Below, piece by piece: positions 1 to 13,700 of a DNA stretch of 64,000 bases. The notes under the pieces are model-generated. The model worked only from the letters and a program-made list of their open reading frames with translations. It ran no database searches and was not told the DNA's origin. Origin of the DNA: Atopsyche davidsoni (lineage: Eukaryota; Arthropoda; Insecta; Trichoptera; Hydrobiosidae); contig JAILWY010000018.1 in NCBI GenBank assembly GCA_022113835.1, positions 17,135,501 through 17,199,500 on the forward strand, in the 5' to 3' direction. How positions within the stretch are numbered: position 1 is the first letter of the stretch; each line of letters begins with the position of its first letter. A program made the position numbers and the translations under genes.

Positions 1-1677
1 TACATAAGGATATAAAGTCAAGAAATTTTTTAGTCTTTCAATTAATATATACGTTTTGCGAATGGAAAATATAATTTTTTAAACTATGAAATACTGGAGG
101 AATGTGTCATTAAAGTCACATATAGTTATAATAAATCTTTTACAATTTATCGTTAGATTATTAATTTTATCACTAAATGTAATTTCTTTTTATTATAATA
201 TGCATAGCTGTTAATTGCTTTGCAAATAGCAATCTAATGTTGAAAAAAAAAATGGTAAAAATGACTCGTTTTTATCTTAATAATCATATTGATTGTACAA
301 AACAATATTTCATAATGATTTAGAAAAATACGCATATTATTTAATAACATAAAACCGTGATTTGAATATAAAATATTTTGAATTGGCAACCACAAAAGCT
401 TAAGATTGCTTTACTCCTGTTAAGTCTTAAGAAAGTTGTTTATTATTCAACAAAAATAATTAACAATTTACGGTTGGTTTAGGTATATAAGCTTTACTTC
501 TGATTAGGACGCATTCAATTTATAAGAATTCGAGTCGATCCCGTCCGCTGCCGGTCTCTTTTCAGTTGCTGGAAGCTAACTCAACAACAAAATGTTAATC
601 CCTGATTACGCAATTGTTCATCACGAAAGTGATAATGTAATGAACTGTCGCCGGAGCGTCGCCTCGCCGAGCTAAACTCTTAATTGATATTCCAGTTTTA
701 AGGGAAATTAGAATTTCGTTAAATTATCACTACGGCATAATATTTTCTCGATAAATTTAAATTTTCTTATGGCGAAATACCATTTTCCTATTCCTTAATA
801 TCTGTAATTAATTTTGAAGAGATTTTCTTTATTATGAAATAAAAATCTTCGTGCTCGGATTAATTTTAATGCAGACCGTTTAATTAAATAATACTTACAA
901 ATACGACATAATAGCATATTCTTAAAAAAAAAAAAAAACATTTCTTCAGTATTTCCGGAATATACGACTCGTAATTAAATTTTTAAGAATAGAATTTCCA
1001 CGACGGGTATATTTGTTATATTATTTTATAACTAGAAATGTTGCCCGTCACAGAATGACGTTTTCGGAGGCATTTTGAGTTATTAATGCTGTGATTTATA
1101 ATTTCTAACGCAATTTCGATAAAAAAATATAATTGGTATTTGTGTCAAACTGACATAAACTGAAAGTTTCTAAGAAGCATCAAAATTTTTTTTTTTTGTA
1201 AAAGTTCTAAATTTGAAATTCTCGCGGTGAACAATAAAATCCTATAATTCGTACATATTGAAACTCGCTAAAGCATATTTTATAGTTTTATTAAATTAGT
1301 TTATGAATAAAATATTATCTTGAAATTCGGCACATAGCTGCGGAAAAATTACTAAACTTACATGCAAAAAATCAGCGTTGTATTATTTAAGATATTCTAT
1401 AGAAAACCAAAAACTGAAACATACACACACATAATGGATATTATTATAGTAGATATATATCAGTGCAACGTTATTTGATGTTTTTGATTTTTAGATAAAA
1501 AAAATATATAATAAAGCGGGCTTCTCTCCATAAAAGTCTCAGGTTATTAATCAGATGATCGAGCACGGTCCCAATTAATCAGTGGTGTGACGTCCGCCCC
1601 GGCGACAGGGGTAAAGAATGACCCGGGGTAATAAATCGGGAGTCGCGGCCAGTGCGTAGGGCGGGCCGTGCCCCAGC
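1..1677 (+). other. Upstream region and likely 5' UTR of the Beat gene
   Basis: AT-rich sequence upstream of the first coding exon. A less AT-rich patch at about 530-680 holds a 27-codon frame (592-675) whose ATG sits in a good insect start context (CAACAACAAAATG). It could be a small upstream ORF if transcription starts near 516, but nothing else supports it. GC content rises sharply from about 1550 into exon 1, as expected near a first exon. No other gene is visible. Confidence 0.4.
484..519 (+). promoter_or_regulatory. Candidate TATA box plus initiator
   Basis: TATATAAG at 484-491 is followed about 32 nt later by TCAATT (514-519), which loosely fits an arthropod initiator. The spacing suits a TATA promoter. 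It lies 1.2 kb before the start codon, so a long leader or an unseen 5' UTR intron would be needed. TATA-like strings are common in AT-rich DNA, so this is only a candidate. Confidence 0.2.
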
Positions 1678-1768
1678 ATGGGCGCCCCTGGCCCCCGCGC
1701 CCGCCCCCGCCCTCGCCCCCACCACTGCCCACCCCTGGCGCTGCTGCTGCTGCTCCTCCAGCCCGTCG
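1678..1768 (+). CDS. beat: Beat exon 1: start codon and signal peptide
   Basis: ATG at 1678 is the first in frame after an in-frame TAG at 1657-1659. It encodes 30 residues: an unusual n-region alternating Arg and Pro (RARPRPRPHH), then LALLLLLLQPV as the hydrophobic core. The exon ends at a consensus donor, GTGAGT (1769-1774), in phase 1, and the left-over G joins AG of exon 2 to give Glu31. The exon is extremely GC-rich compared with the intron that follows. The exact start of the 5' UTR is not visible. Confidence 0.85.
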
Positions 1769-4700
1769 GTGAGTGCACCCACACTTGACACGCACTACTT
1801 GCGAACTCAGCACTAGTGCTGTTTGCCGAGCAATCGCTTAATACACTAGAAGTATTAATGTCCATTAGACTTTTACGCGATAGCATGCTGTTAATGATTA
1901 AGTACATTTTTTTCAAATATTGAAAATTTAGTAAAGAAACTCGTAGAAAAATATCATCGTGATTTGTGTGGGATTTTTTCAATATTTGAAAAAATGTACT
2001 TAATCATTATCAATCAATAAAACCTGTATCGGAAAAATCGTACTTCCTGTGAGACGGTCTTCACAAAATATCAATACATAATATAATGTTATATTTGTTG
2101 AGTTAATGGATGCTTACTTAATTTTTTTTGGTGTTTCATAATCTACGTCTGTAGTTTGATGTATGATCCCATGCTTATATCAGTGAATATAAATATATTT
2201 ATAATATTTTTTTACTTGCATAGCTTACTTACAACATGCTGAGTATTTGTTTATCAATATTTTTCAATTATTATACAGTAATACCTCACTTAACGCGAGG
2301 GATACGTTCAGGTAAAAATCGCGTTAAGTGAAATTCGCGTAATAATACAAAAAAATACGAATCATTTGAATCAATCACTTTATGCAGTATTACATGTTAT
2401 TTTTACTGAAAAATACATTTAATGTCTTTTGGGTAGCGTTTCTTTTGCGTTCTTGTAAATACGTTCATAACACCCAACGCTGTTTTAAATTGTTAAGAGA
2501 AGTCAATGACTACATTATGTTCATACACATTCTTAAAATAAGAAATTCGCGTAATGCGAGGCATTTTAACGCGAAATTTGAAATTCGCGTTATAGTGAAA
2601 CCGCGCATAACGGGGTCGCGTAAAGCGGGGTATTACTGTATAACCATAAAATGGCTTGTTAACTTAGTGGTTAAAGCGTGTAATCTTGGTCGAGCAGTAT
2701 TTGGTTCAATTGGTTTTATTTTAACTTAGATCTGTTTTATTATCTGTATCGGCAAATGTATCGATACAATTTTTATTTAAATATCACACATCTTAAATTA
2801 TATTTTTTAGTAGATAACAATAATAATAAAAAAGATTTTATGTTTTTGGAAACGTAGAAAATATCAATCGTAAACAATTTGATATTGAGTCATGGAAAAA
2901 TTTCTGTGGAGAAAATTGTTTTTGATACTTTAAAAAGTTTTAAATGATTTTAAATATAAAAAATAATAAATTTAGCATCGTTTTGATAAGCATGATATCA
3001 ACATAATGCCAAATTTTACAAACAAAAAAATACATGTATATCAAATAAGAATTTCATCTTAATAAAGTACATTTGAAAACAAAGTATTTTTTTTTATTAT
3101 ATTAATTATAACATTACACGTCAATAATATGTAGAATGTTATACTTGTTTTATAGTTCTATTATTTTTACTATTTGGTTATGGCCAGTCATAGAATAAAA
3201 ATTTATTTGTGAAGTGTTCATAAAAAAGAATTTAGTAATAAGCCGTTTTTAACAGATTAAAATGAAAGTATCTCTGAAAAGCTTTTTCACAGTGTACTTT
3301 TTTACTAGGAAAAGCTTTTTCCTAATAAAAAAGTACATTTGATGAAACTCGTTTTAAAAGTTTTTTCGATATTAATCTTTATACTTATGTATAATTGAGT
3401 ATATATTTATATTTTATTGTACATATATGGAGTTTGCGTAACTCAATTTGTAACGTGTTCACAAAATAATTTATTGAATGGATGAAGTTGAACACGCCAA
3501 TGCTGTCTGTCTGCCAGGTGGTGATGAATTTAAACTCTGGAAGTACAATAGATTAGATTAAACATACTGACTGCATTACTCATTTGTTAGGTTATATATT
3601 TGTAAAGTAGTATTTTACTGTGATTATGTAGTTTACAATTTATGGTGTCAAATAAAAAATATTCTTTTTAAGCATATCTGTATGCTATTATTGTCAAGTA
3701 CAAATAATTTCGATAGAAAAGAGTAAAGAAGTGTAATGTATATATATATTGCTTTTCTGATATAATCCAATTGAGTATTGAGTTCCTTTTCAGCGTGTTA
3801 AAAATAATATTAAATCATCAATTTTTTTGGTTTGAAAAAAAAAGGAGACGTATAATTACTTTACATAATATATTTACATTTCAATAAAATTGAGTACATC
3901 ATTTCTGTACCTTTCATTATATTCCATTTCTATTATTTTTTTGAAGATTTTTTTATACTACGAAAATTGAAATTTATAAATTTCATGGTATTTTCAAAAG
4001 TAACTCATCAGTCTTACATCGATAAGAATATTATAATCCTTGCAGAGTTCCCTTTATCCCGGAGCGCCCCTTAAAGGATCCAATTCGAGTAAATTCATCC
4101 CCTTCGTAATTATCCTATCATCACTCGCAAGTCTTCACATTAATGTATAATAAGATGTAATTAACAATAGCATTATAGGCATATTAAAGCCGTGTGAAAC
4201 ATAAACTTCCACTTGATATTATTAAAAAATGTTATTTTTAATTAAAATGTTTATGAAACAAAATCTTATAATAATAAGTAGTGCCCATTAGAAGGCAATG
4301 ATATGTTGTATTTATCAAATAAAATAAGAAATGTGATATGTGTTTTTAATAAGGATATTTATAAATATATATAATTACTTGAAAGTTTTCATGTGTTTTT
4401 CAAAAATTTTAACTGAAACCTTTTAAATGAATGTACATTTTTAAACTTTAGAGAAGAGATCATTTCTATTTTTAAATATTATATAATCTAAAAATTTAAA
4501 GGTATGCATCCTTCAATGGTCTTCTTAATAATAAGATAATTTATTTATTAGTACGGCAAAGTTTTCTCTGAATTATTTAGCCAAGAATGCGTCAGCTCGG
4601 TCTGCCTGAATAATTTTCGGAATTATCGTCAGTGGGCATCCCGAGTATCTCCAAATATTTTCCAGCATTTAATATAATTTCAACTAAGATAATATATACT

Positions 4701-7700
4701 TTCTCTATTATAAAAAAAACCATTTATTTCTTAGTGAGAAATAAATCAAACCCCAGGCGTTAGCTGATTATACAAATTTGACATACATCCCGATGGATAT
4801 TTACGAGAGAAACTTTATACGGCCACTAATCGTTGCTCGGTTTGGTTTTTTTTTTTGGTTTAATTTTTGAGGTTTCTTTTATTGTAATAAGTATATCGTA
4901 AAAAAATAAATACGGCTATTTAACTTATAAATCGAGTAAAATTTATCACCCGGTTAAATTCAAATAACGTTATTACTGTTGAAACAACGATAATTCAATG
5001 ACATCGTCTGAAAATTTGTTAAATACAGCAATTGCTGTTTGTATAAAATCCTCCGAAGTAATAGCAAAATCATCACAAATTTTAGTGACTTGATAGTATT
5101 ACTACATCTGTTTAATTTTTTTTATCTTTACTTAATTATGGCACTTTTATAATTCAAATATCATGTTAATGAATTTATAAAAATGATACTTTAGAAATTC
5201 TTTAAATAAAATAATAAGTATAAACATTCTTAGGTGATGCTTAGATATATTTTGTATTGTAAATATTCTCTAAATTTAATTAAAATTTTTAGGCAATAAA
5301 CCCGTTACAAGATTTGAATCGTTGTTACAAAATACATAGACATTGATAAAAGTAGTGACAAGAAAAATAAATAAACACAATCGAGGTTCACAGAGAAAAC
5401 AGGCTTATTTATCTTTTGACATTACATAAAAATGCTGTTTCGATAACAATAAAAAACCTTAACGCCTATGTTATTTAAAATACTAATGTATAGCAATTTC
5501 ATAATTATATTACATGCCTTACTTAGCATGCGTTTACTTCTGAATAATTTAAATGCATTTTATAAATAATATTTCATGTGTTTGTTTTGCTCTGATTCAT
5601 CAATAATTGTTTTCACTTTTGCATGTAAAAAATAATATCAACTTAAAAAGTGTGTCCATATTTCGATAATTAGTACCTAAAGACATAAAACAGCGTTCGT
5701 CAAAAAAGTATTGGTTTTTTAAATAGTAAATAAGTTTATTTCAATGAGGCAACGAAAAATTATAAACATAAAAAAATATATAGGTGCAAATTTTAGAAAT
5801 GTTAGGATACTGCATAATTTAAATGCAGTATCCTAACAGCAGCAATCGCTTTCAAAAATTTACTACTTCTTCATTCGTTGCCTCTCCTCATAGGAGGTTG
5901 GTGACCACTTCCTTGAACTTGTCTCTATCTTGGGCCAATCTCACCGGTCCGGCTACATTTCCGATCTCAAATTCGCATCCACGTGAACTTCCTTCTTTTT
6001 CTTTTTTTTTTCCTTCGATTTTTCCATGCACAATCCGCTGAAGGATGCCGTACTTATTGTTGCGAAAAATTACCAACGTCAAGAGTTCCCTTTCTTTGCG
6101 CATTCTGTGCAAGACTCTTTCGTTTGCGACGCGGTCAACCCATGGTATCTTAAGGATTCTCCTGTACAGCCACATTTCAAACGCTTCAATTCTTCGCATA
6201 GTCGCGGTCTCGAGTACCCAGGCTTCATTTCCATAAAGGAGAACTGAGACACCATGACGCTTACTACAAGCAACAAAATATATGTGCGCATAGATCTTGG
6301 TATTTGGGTACTGGTTACGTATAAAATATTCGCACAAGTTTATACTTGAATGTTCTACACAAAAAAATCATTTCCAATTTAAATTAGTAAGCAGACACGA
6401 TCGATCCGTAAATAATCAAATGTGATCGAGACAGTGATAAGTACACGGTTCACCTTTTTGCTTCGTTCGCCGAGGATCGGCCCCACATTACCGGGCGGGC
6501 ACTTGTCGTGAGTCGAATTGCCCCAATCTGGTTAATCCTTGTTAACAAGGCGGTCTGACCCGCAGGGCTCGTCACGGTGAACAGGTGCCTCCCGTTTTTG
6601 CGACGCACATTAATGACAATTGTGTTAATTAAATTTAACAAGGAATACAACACGATTGCCGCAGGCCATCGCTTATTCAACGCACCTCCTAACTGTTTAA
6701 ATAACTTCCTTATAAAATTCATTTCTGATCGGTGTAACTTTACATGCATTGATATTTTTTATAAGGTTAGAGGGTGAAACCTGTGAAGGTAGCTTCTAAT
6801 CACCCCGTGTCCCGTGAGGAACTGAGTCGTCTCAAAGCTAATTCCGCAAATGTCTCTGAAGTTAGTTACATCTGAAACAGATTTGAAAAATACCTTGCGT
6901 GGATTTTTCATATCGATGGTTCCATGTATTGCTTAGAATTTTTTTATTTAGAACATAGTTTTAAAGCTTTAAATGTAGCATATCTGAATATTAAAAATTC
7001 TTTTTTCTGATGTGTCTGAAATCACAATAAAAAATCTAAGACTCTAACTTGTGAGACAAAAAGACTAATCTAAAAAAAAAGTAAAGCTGTTACAATAAGT
7101 AAAATTAAATATTTTGACATATTGCTTTTTTGTCTAACAGAAAGTATGTGTTATTCATTTTGAGGTAGGTTTATATGCTCAACACGTAGACAGCAAAAAT
7201 AGACACATAAAATATAAAATAAAATAAAGTGGATTATGGGAACAATGAATGAATAGAATTTGTAACTAGAATAGAAAATAAACGTTATTATTGTTTGTAT
7301 CGATGAGAATAAAATAATCTAAAATATCTGATAAAGTAAAAGGTCAACTTAAAACGATGAAAATCTTTTACTATTAATTTTCTTATATAGTTTAATTATA
7401 AAATAAAAAATTAGCATGTTCTTAGTTTTTGCTTTTATTGTTGTTTTAACAATCGCGCATCGCCTAAAAAATATTTTGTTACTAAATTACATTAGATTTT
7501 ATAATTTTTTCTTTTTTCAGATAATACTATCATCATAAAATAAATTATGAAGCGCAATATTTACTCATGTTGACAGGTTAAACTAATGCAATTCACGTTT
7601 TTCGATAAGATAGATGTATTACATTTTATTTATACTGTATTCGAGAAGATACTATCACACGGTGACAACAGAATATGTCAGCAAAGTTAGTTTTTAAGTT

Positions 7701-10700
7701 GTTTGTTTACCTTCGGAGTTCTAAGCGAAAAAAGGTAAATGTTGGTCCAGCTCACCAATGTTAAACTTGAAAATAATAATGCTTAAGGGAATTGTACTTC
7801 CAGTAACAAACAAACAAACACATTATTAATTATTGCCTTGGTTGTCTGTCGTATTTGTGTGTAGAAACAGTTCTACCAGATACCATTTCATTTACTAGAT
7901 TGAGTCATGATAATATCTATTTACTCAAAGCATCAAGAGAGCTTATGATCTCTGATTTCAAAGTCATTGCTCAAAGAAAATATTTGTATTCATTTTTAGC
8001 AGGTATCAGATTGTTTGAGTAAGTGCTTATTTTTTTGTTAATTCAAAAGTAAATTAATTTAGAGATAAAAAACGTAATTTTTATATTTAATTAAAATACA
8101 ATATTTTAAATATTTTATTTTAATATAACTGCATAGAAGTAATAAGGTATTAAGGTATTTAAGTGTAGAAAATGAAAGAGTGTTCTCTCAATAAAGGATA
8201 TAGGGTCGATTTCGTATTAACGTATTAACACCATAATGTATAATGAATCCTTACTTTGTGCTACTTCATCCCGTTAAATTAAATTAGTATTTGCAGTACT
8301 TATGTACGTAATAATACGTAATACAGGGTAGCATGTATGGTGTTTACTCAATCCCACAGGACAATCCAGCACTTAAGTGCCAAATCGCATTAATGCTCAA
8401 GTTTGTGAAAGGTAATGGAACCGACCGACCGACGTACGGGTCAGTTCTAGAGCACCCTCCTTGCCACAGACTCCCTATATGGACCAAGGCCGCAAATATT
8501 TAGCTTTTTGAATAAGTATGTACATACAAGCTGCATAACATCTTTATCCATTAACTTCACCAAGTACACTTTCTTATGGAATTAGTTTAATTTCAATAAA
8601 ACTATTTCATATAAAAAAATATATATTTTACGTCCCAAAGCATGTGTCTATAGTTGCACTTTAAATCAGTATCATCTCATGCAAATGTGTCTTCGAAAAA
8701 ACTCCATTAAGAATAGCTGCCACACCTCGACTAACGTGGCCCCGAACATTCATTTTCTGGTTAAGAACCGGGGCTAGTGCACTAACTTATATGGCGGATT
8801 TCTCTCCGAAGTCTTTCATTTTCCATATGAGCGGTTTTCTGTAAAGTCGCCAAAAATCTTTCGAATTGGCAACTTCTGAGCGAGCAAAAGGAAGCTTCGA
8901 GTGAAAGATGACTTACTAAAAGACTTGAAATTCATTATAAAATATAAACATTTAATTTTTAGAATATTAAAATTAATATATATGTTCATATACCCTTTTT
9001 AAGGTTCTAACTACAGCGTAACTTTAAGTAAGTAATCAATCATATTTGCACGAAAATAATTTGTAATATTGCATATTTATACAAAAAACATGAATGCCAC
9101 GATGATTAATTAGGTGATAACGATTTTTTTTAAAGTGCATTTGCTTTTCAAGGGACTGCTTCAGACTATTTAAGAGAATACTTCAACGATTAATTTAAAA
9201 ATAAATGCACAGAGAAGCAATACGTATTTTAAATTTTTAAGCATATATGAACCGTTCAAATTTTGTTTTATTGGTCTCAAAAAAATTGTGATGGGCGAAA
9301 GCTCACAAAAAAAAATGATTTTATTTTTAACACAATATATATTTGAATAATAAAATAGTTACAAGTACATTATGTGTATTTTGATAATTGATTGATTACA
9401 CAGCGATGTAACACTCTGTTATGGCTGTCATGGCGTTCCATCTATTATTCACTATTGTATATCCATATTAATTTGAATTGATTTTAGCCGTTCGTAATCT
9501 ATCTCGCCCCAGCAGGTGAAAGCTTCCGAGGGTCAGTGTGCAGGTTAATTGGGGTGAACATGTTGCCGCGCATGCCAAGTGATCCTGGGCCGAGGGCTAT
9601 CTATGCGCTCACAACACGTTACGCGATCACCGCATGACGGCTACTGAATAAATTTCACGAGTCGGGTATAATATTGGTAGCCCCTATTCCCAACATGGTA
9701 CCTAGCAGTTTTACGAAACACACAGGCTGTTGCATTTGTGTCAAGTATGCCTTAGGTATAAAAATACACGTGTGCCCAAAATATCCAAGCAAGGATGGGG
9801 CGAACCCTAAGAACATTATAACAAAATTTATCCGAGTGAAATAAAGATATTTTAAAGTATCTAGAAACATTTTTGTTTGCAGTAAATATAAGTCTAAACA
9901 TTATATTATAATACATGTTAATTCTAATAATAGGTTATGAGTTGCTTTTTATTTAGTCAAAATCGTATCTTGTTTTCATTGCATTCTAGCATTCTATCTC
10001 GTATATCATGATGAGATTATAATTAGCGAGAATTTTTTAAGAAAAATATGTTATTATTCACTAAAAAAATACAACCCAAAAAAACTAAAATCTTTGTCAA
10101 ATTATGGTTTCTCACCACCGAAATAATCTAAATTAATATCTTAAAATTAAGAAATTCTAAAAATTTCTCTCGCCCAAATATTTAATTGTACTACTTTTTT
10201 ACGTTACCATGACCCAGTATTTTTACTTTTTATAATTTAGATTTATTCCAAATAAGAATAAAGCTCGCTGTGAAGCTTTGTGAAACATAAAAACTGAGCA
10301 ATTCTTATAAATACGCGATATTTTTACTAAATAAAAATCAGAATTATATTTCAAAATTAGTTTATCTTGATAATTTGTGTATTCCACTTCTTTTATGTTT
10401 TACGCAAAAGTAATCTTATCTTTATAAAATGAACTGCGATGCGAGTAGCATCATCAAAATATTAATATTATCCCATTAAACTTATTCAAAATACCCAGTA
10501 CTCACCCAGTGGCAACTTTCAGCGTGATTGCGGAATTATCGTGTGATGTTCTCCGGCAACTGTTTACTGGGTAGGTACAATGCTAGAATTAGATTCTCCA
10601 GAGAGAAAGAGCCTGCGCCCTCCCTCGATATCGACGTTATCAAACATATACGAGGTCGCACACATAACCCAGCGTCCTCTGCTCCGTAAATCTTTATGTT

Positions 10701-13700
10701 CCTAATAACCATCTGAGGATGAGACATCATTGTTATTCCACTCCCCTATTAGCCGTACAGATATCCTCTGCCTCAGACAAACTTATAAAGTTTTTGCAGC
10801 ATTTTTTCTCTTTTTTTTTTTTCTTTTACTAAAAACTCTTTGTTATTGTCGTTTTTTTTATGTTCTTCGCAAACGAAAGAATTCACATTACAAAATGGTG
10901 TTTTTTTTTTCTACACGGCTATGCATAATAACTACGTGAAGTATTTTCTAATCTTGACGGTATTTACAATATGGGTTATTGGCGCCTCGGGGGCATGTGT
11001 AAATTTGTATCTCTGTAATCAAAGGGAGATGCCGTATATACGAATAGCGATTAACAGGAATACCTACAAAATGTTTAGTGTAGTCGTTCGCCGTTAATAT
11101 TATCTGATGCGAAATATAATAATTAGTTTCTTAGTCACTCGCAATTATTAACTTTGTATAAAGCATACGTAAATAGGCCTTAGGTCTATGAGTTTCCGAT
11201 ATATTAACGCAGTGTCGAGACATGTCAAGAATAATTGGAACTCAATGGTTGATCTATATTTTGAAGATTCTTATATCTGATGCTTTATCGTTTGTAATAT
11301 TACTATATAAAAGTTTGTTCGTTTAAAATCAATAGTTTTAACAGACGGATAAAAATATACATTTAGATACTTACAAACAAATGAGAAAAATGACGTGCGT
11401 AAGATTTATGATGTTAAGGAATATTTTATAAAATTTTATTATGTTTGTTTTAATATGACTTCAATGTTCTCAAAATATTTACGTGAGTTAAATATAAAGT
11501 CTGAGTCGCTTCTCTTCTCGGTTTTCACGTACGCTTTTATATCGTTCGTCATTGTTACATACATTTTTTTGCCACGTGTCCGTGTCTCAACGCGTGATCT
11601 CCATGTTACATCCCAGATCCTCTATGACATGCTCATATACATAATAAATATTCAATAATCATAATATTATTAAATATATTTTTATATATAGAAATTTTAT
11701 TTCATTGCGTCGTTTTTTGGATTCTGTTTAAAACTACGGTTCTTAATCAATCCAGCATTGAATCATTTATAAAAAAAATCGTACTTGCCAATATGTTAGG
11801 ATGACCAACGACCAACTCGGAAAGTGTGTCTTTGAGGTAAAACTAATTAGAACATGGCAATCAAATAATAGATGCGTTAAATATTCAAGCACTTTAATGT
11901 TAGTTTAGCCGTGCTTTTGAGATAATTATAACGTAGTTCTACGTTAGATGCTTTTCGATTAAAATTAGGGAGGGATTGTTTAACCAGAGAGGTGTATAAC
12001 GTATAAGGCATATAATGACAAGGTATATTTGTTTATACACTGTTACTGTTTATATTTAATTAACCTATACCACTCTTGAAAGTAATGCAATACATGAAAG
12101 TATTAAGGTGATTATTTGTACGTTTGATGTTTTTAGTAAGTTTCTCAAAGTGGTCCCTACGGACCCCAGGGGATCCCTGAGATCATTCAGGGGGTCCTTA
12201 GAAAATTAAAATCGATTTGGAGGTCTCTGAACAGCGTCAGGGGGTCCGCGCAAGGTTTAATATAAAATTAAAAAAATTTGACACACTTTATTAATTTGGA
12301 AGTTAAAATAAATAACAATGAATACATTATTAGAGATTTTTATGTCCTAAGTAAAATATAAATATAGACAGGTGCATAAAATACAAGTAATAACAGGCAT
12401 CGCGGTGAGTCAGGTAGGTTAATACATGAACGCAATAGAGTCGATACTTGCACCAACTAGTCTATAGTATGAATCCATGGGCAAGTTTTGATTATGAAAG
12501 AGGGTCCGTAGGCAAGTTTTGACTATGAAAGGGGGTCCGTAGGCATGTTTTGACTATGAAAAGGGGTCCATGGGCAAGTTTTGACTATGAAAGGGGATCC
12601 GTAGGCAAGTTTTGAATATGAAAGAGGGTCCATGGGCAAGTTTTGACTATGAAAGGGGGTCCGTGGGAAAATTTTTACTCTGAAAGGGGGTCCGTGGGCC
12701 AAAAGAGTTTGAGAGCCACTGGGTTAGGTGGTTATTCGGGTTTTTAATGCATTTGCATGGTGCTTGCTGCTTGCAGAGGTGCCGGCGCTGCGGGACGTGC
12801 AGGTGACGGTGCCCCAGGCTGCGGCGGCGGGGGACACGGTGATGCTGAGCTGCTCCTACAACCTGGAGTCAGACGTGCTGTACAGCGTCAAGTGGTACCG
12901 AGGCCGCCAGGAGTTCTTCCGCTACATCCCCAAGGAACTACCCCACACCAGGGTATTTCCACTGGAAGGCATAAATGTTGACGTGAGTATTGAAATTCCA
13001 TTTTAATACTGTTATTAAAAAAAATAATTTAAGTGCCGTTCTCACACTTTCATGCAGATGCCTAGCGCTGGAGACGACGATACTAGTCGCATAAAAAAAT
13101 AATATATAAAGTAGCAGCAACACTAAGGCTATTATAGATATGCGTCATATAAATTACAGATCCTATGAAATTCGAAAACGCTACGAACTTTTGCATCAGC
13201 CCGATACGTCCTAGCAAGTTTCTTTGTTTCCACTCCGTTGGTTTCGCGGTGCACTAAACGGATTGGCTATTTATATTGTATGAATACAACTCTCAGCGAC
13301 CGGGACATGAGAGGGGGTGCAAAAGGTTCCGGCGCCAGCTATGGTGCTTAAAATACTTTTACAATTTCATACACATGCACTGAACATCGTTTTATTGTTA
13401 TATCGTAACATTTAATATCATATATAGAAAATAACACATATTATTTAAAATGATTAATTTATACTACATGCATCAAGCGATGCACATATTATAGAATAAA
13501 TAAAGTACATAAAGAGAAAATTACGATTCAACTTATTTTTTTAATGTATAATAAATAAAATATTTATTAATATAATTCATACATACCCATTGCGAGTTAT
13601 GTATTAAATATATTTTTTTTATAACCAACAAATGGTTTATCGTGTTTTAGTTTTAATAGTAAATAAATAATGGTCAGCAATCTAATCATTTCAAATTTAG

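Noticed and set aside
1575..1982. 135-codon minus-strand frame opposite exon 1
   Set aside because: It is the shadow of the GC-rich exon 1 and then runs into a repeat copy; its product is low-complexity Ala/Gly/Arg sequence.
2382..2729. 115-codon plus-strand frame
   Set aside because: It starts inside the pogo-like MITE and runs out through its right end, so it has no single origin; no transposase similarity is visible.
12473..12700. CRISPR-like array
   Set aside because: The 31-bp units are adjacent without unique spacers and sit in a eukaryotic hAT-like element; it is a minisatellite.
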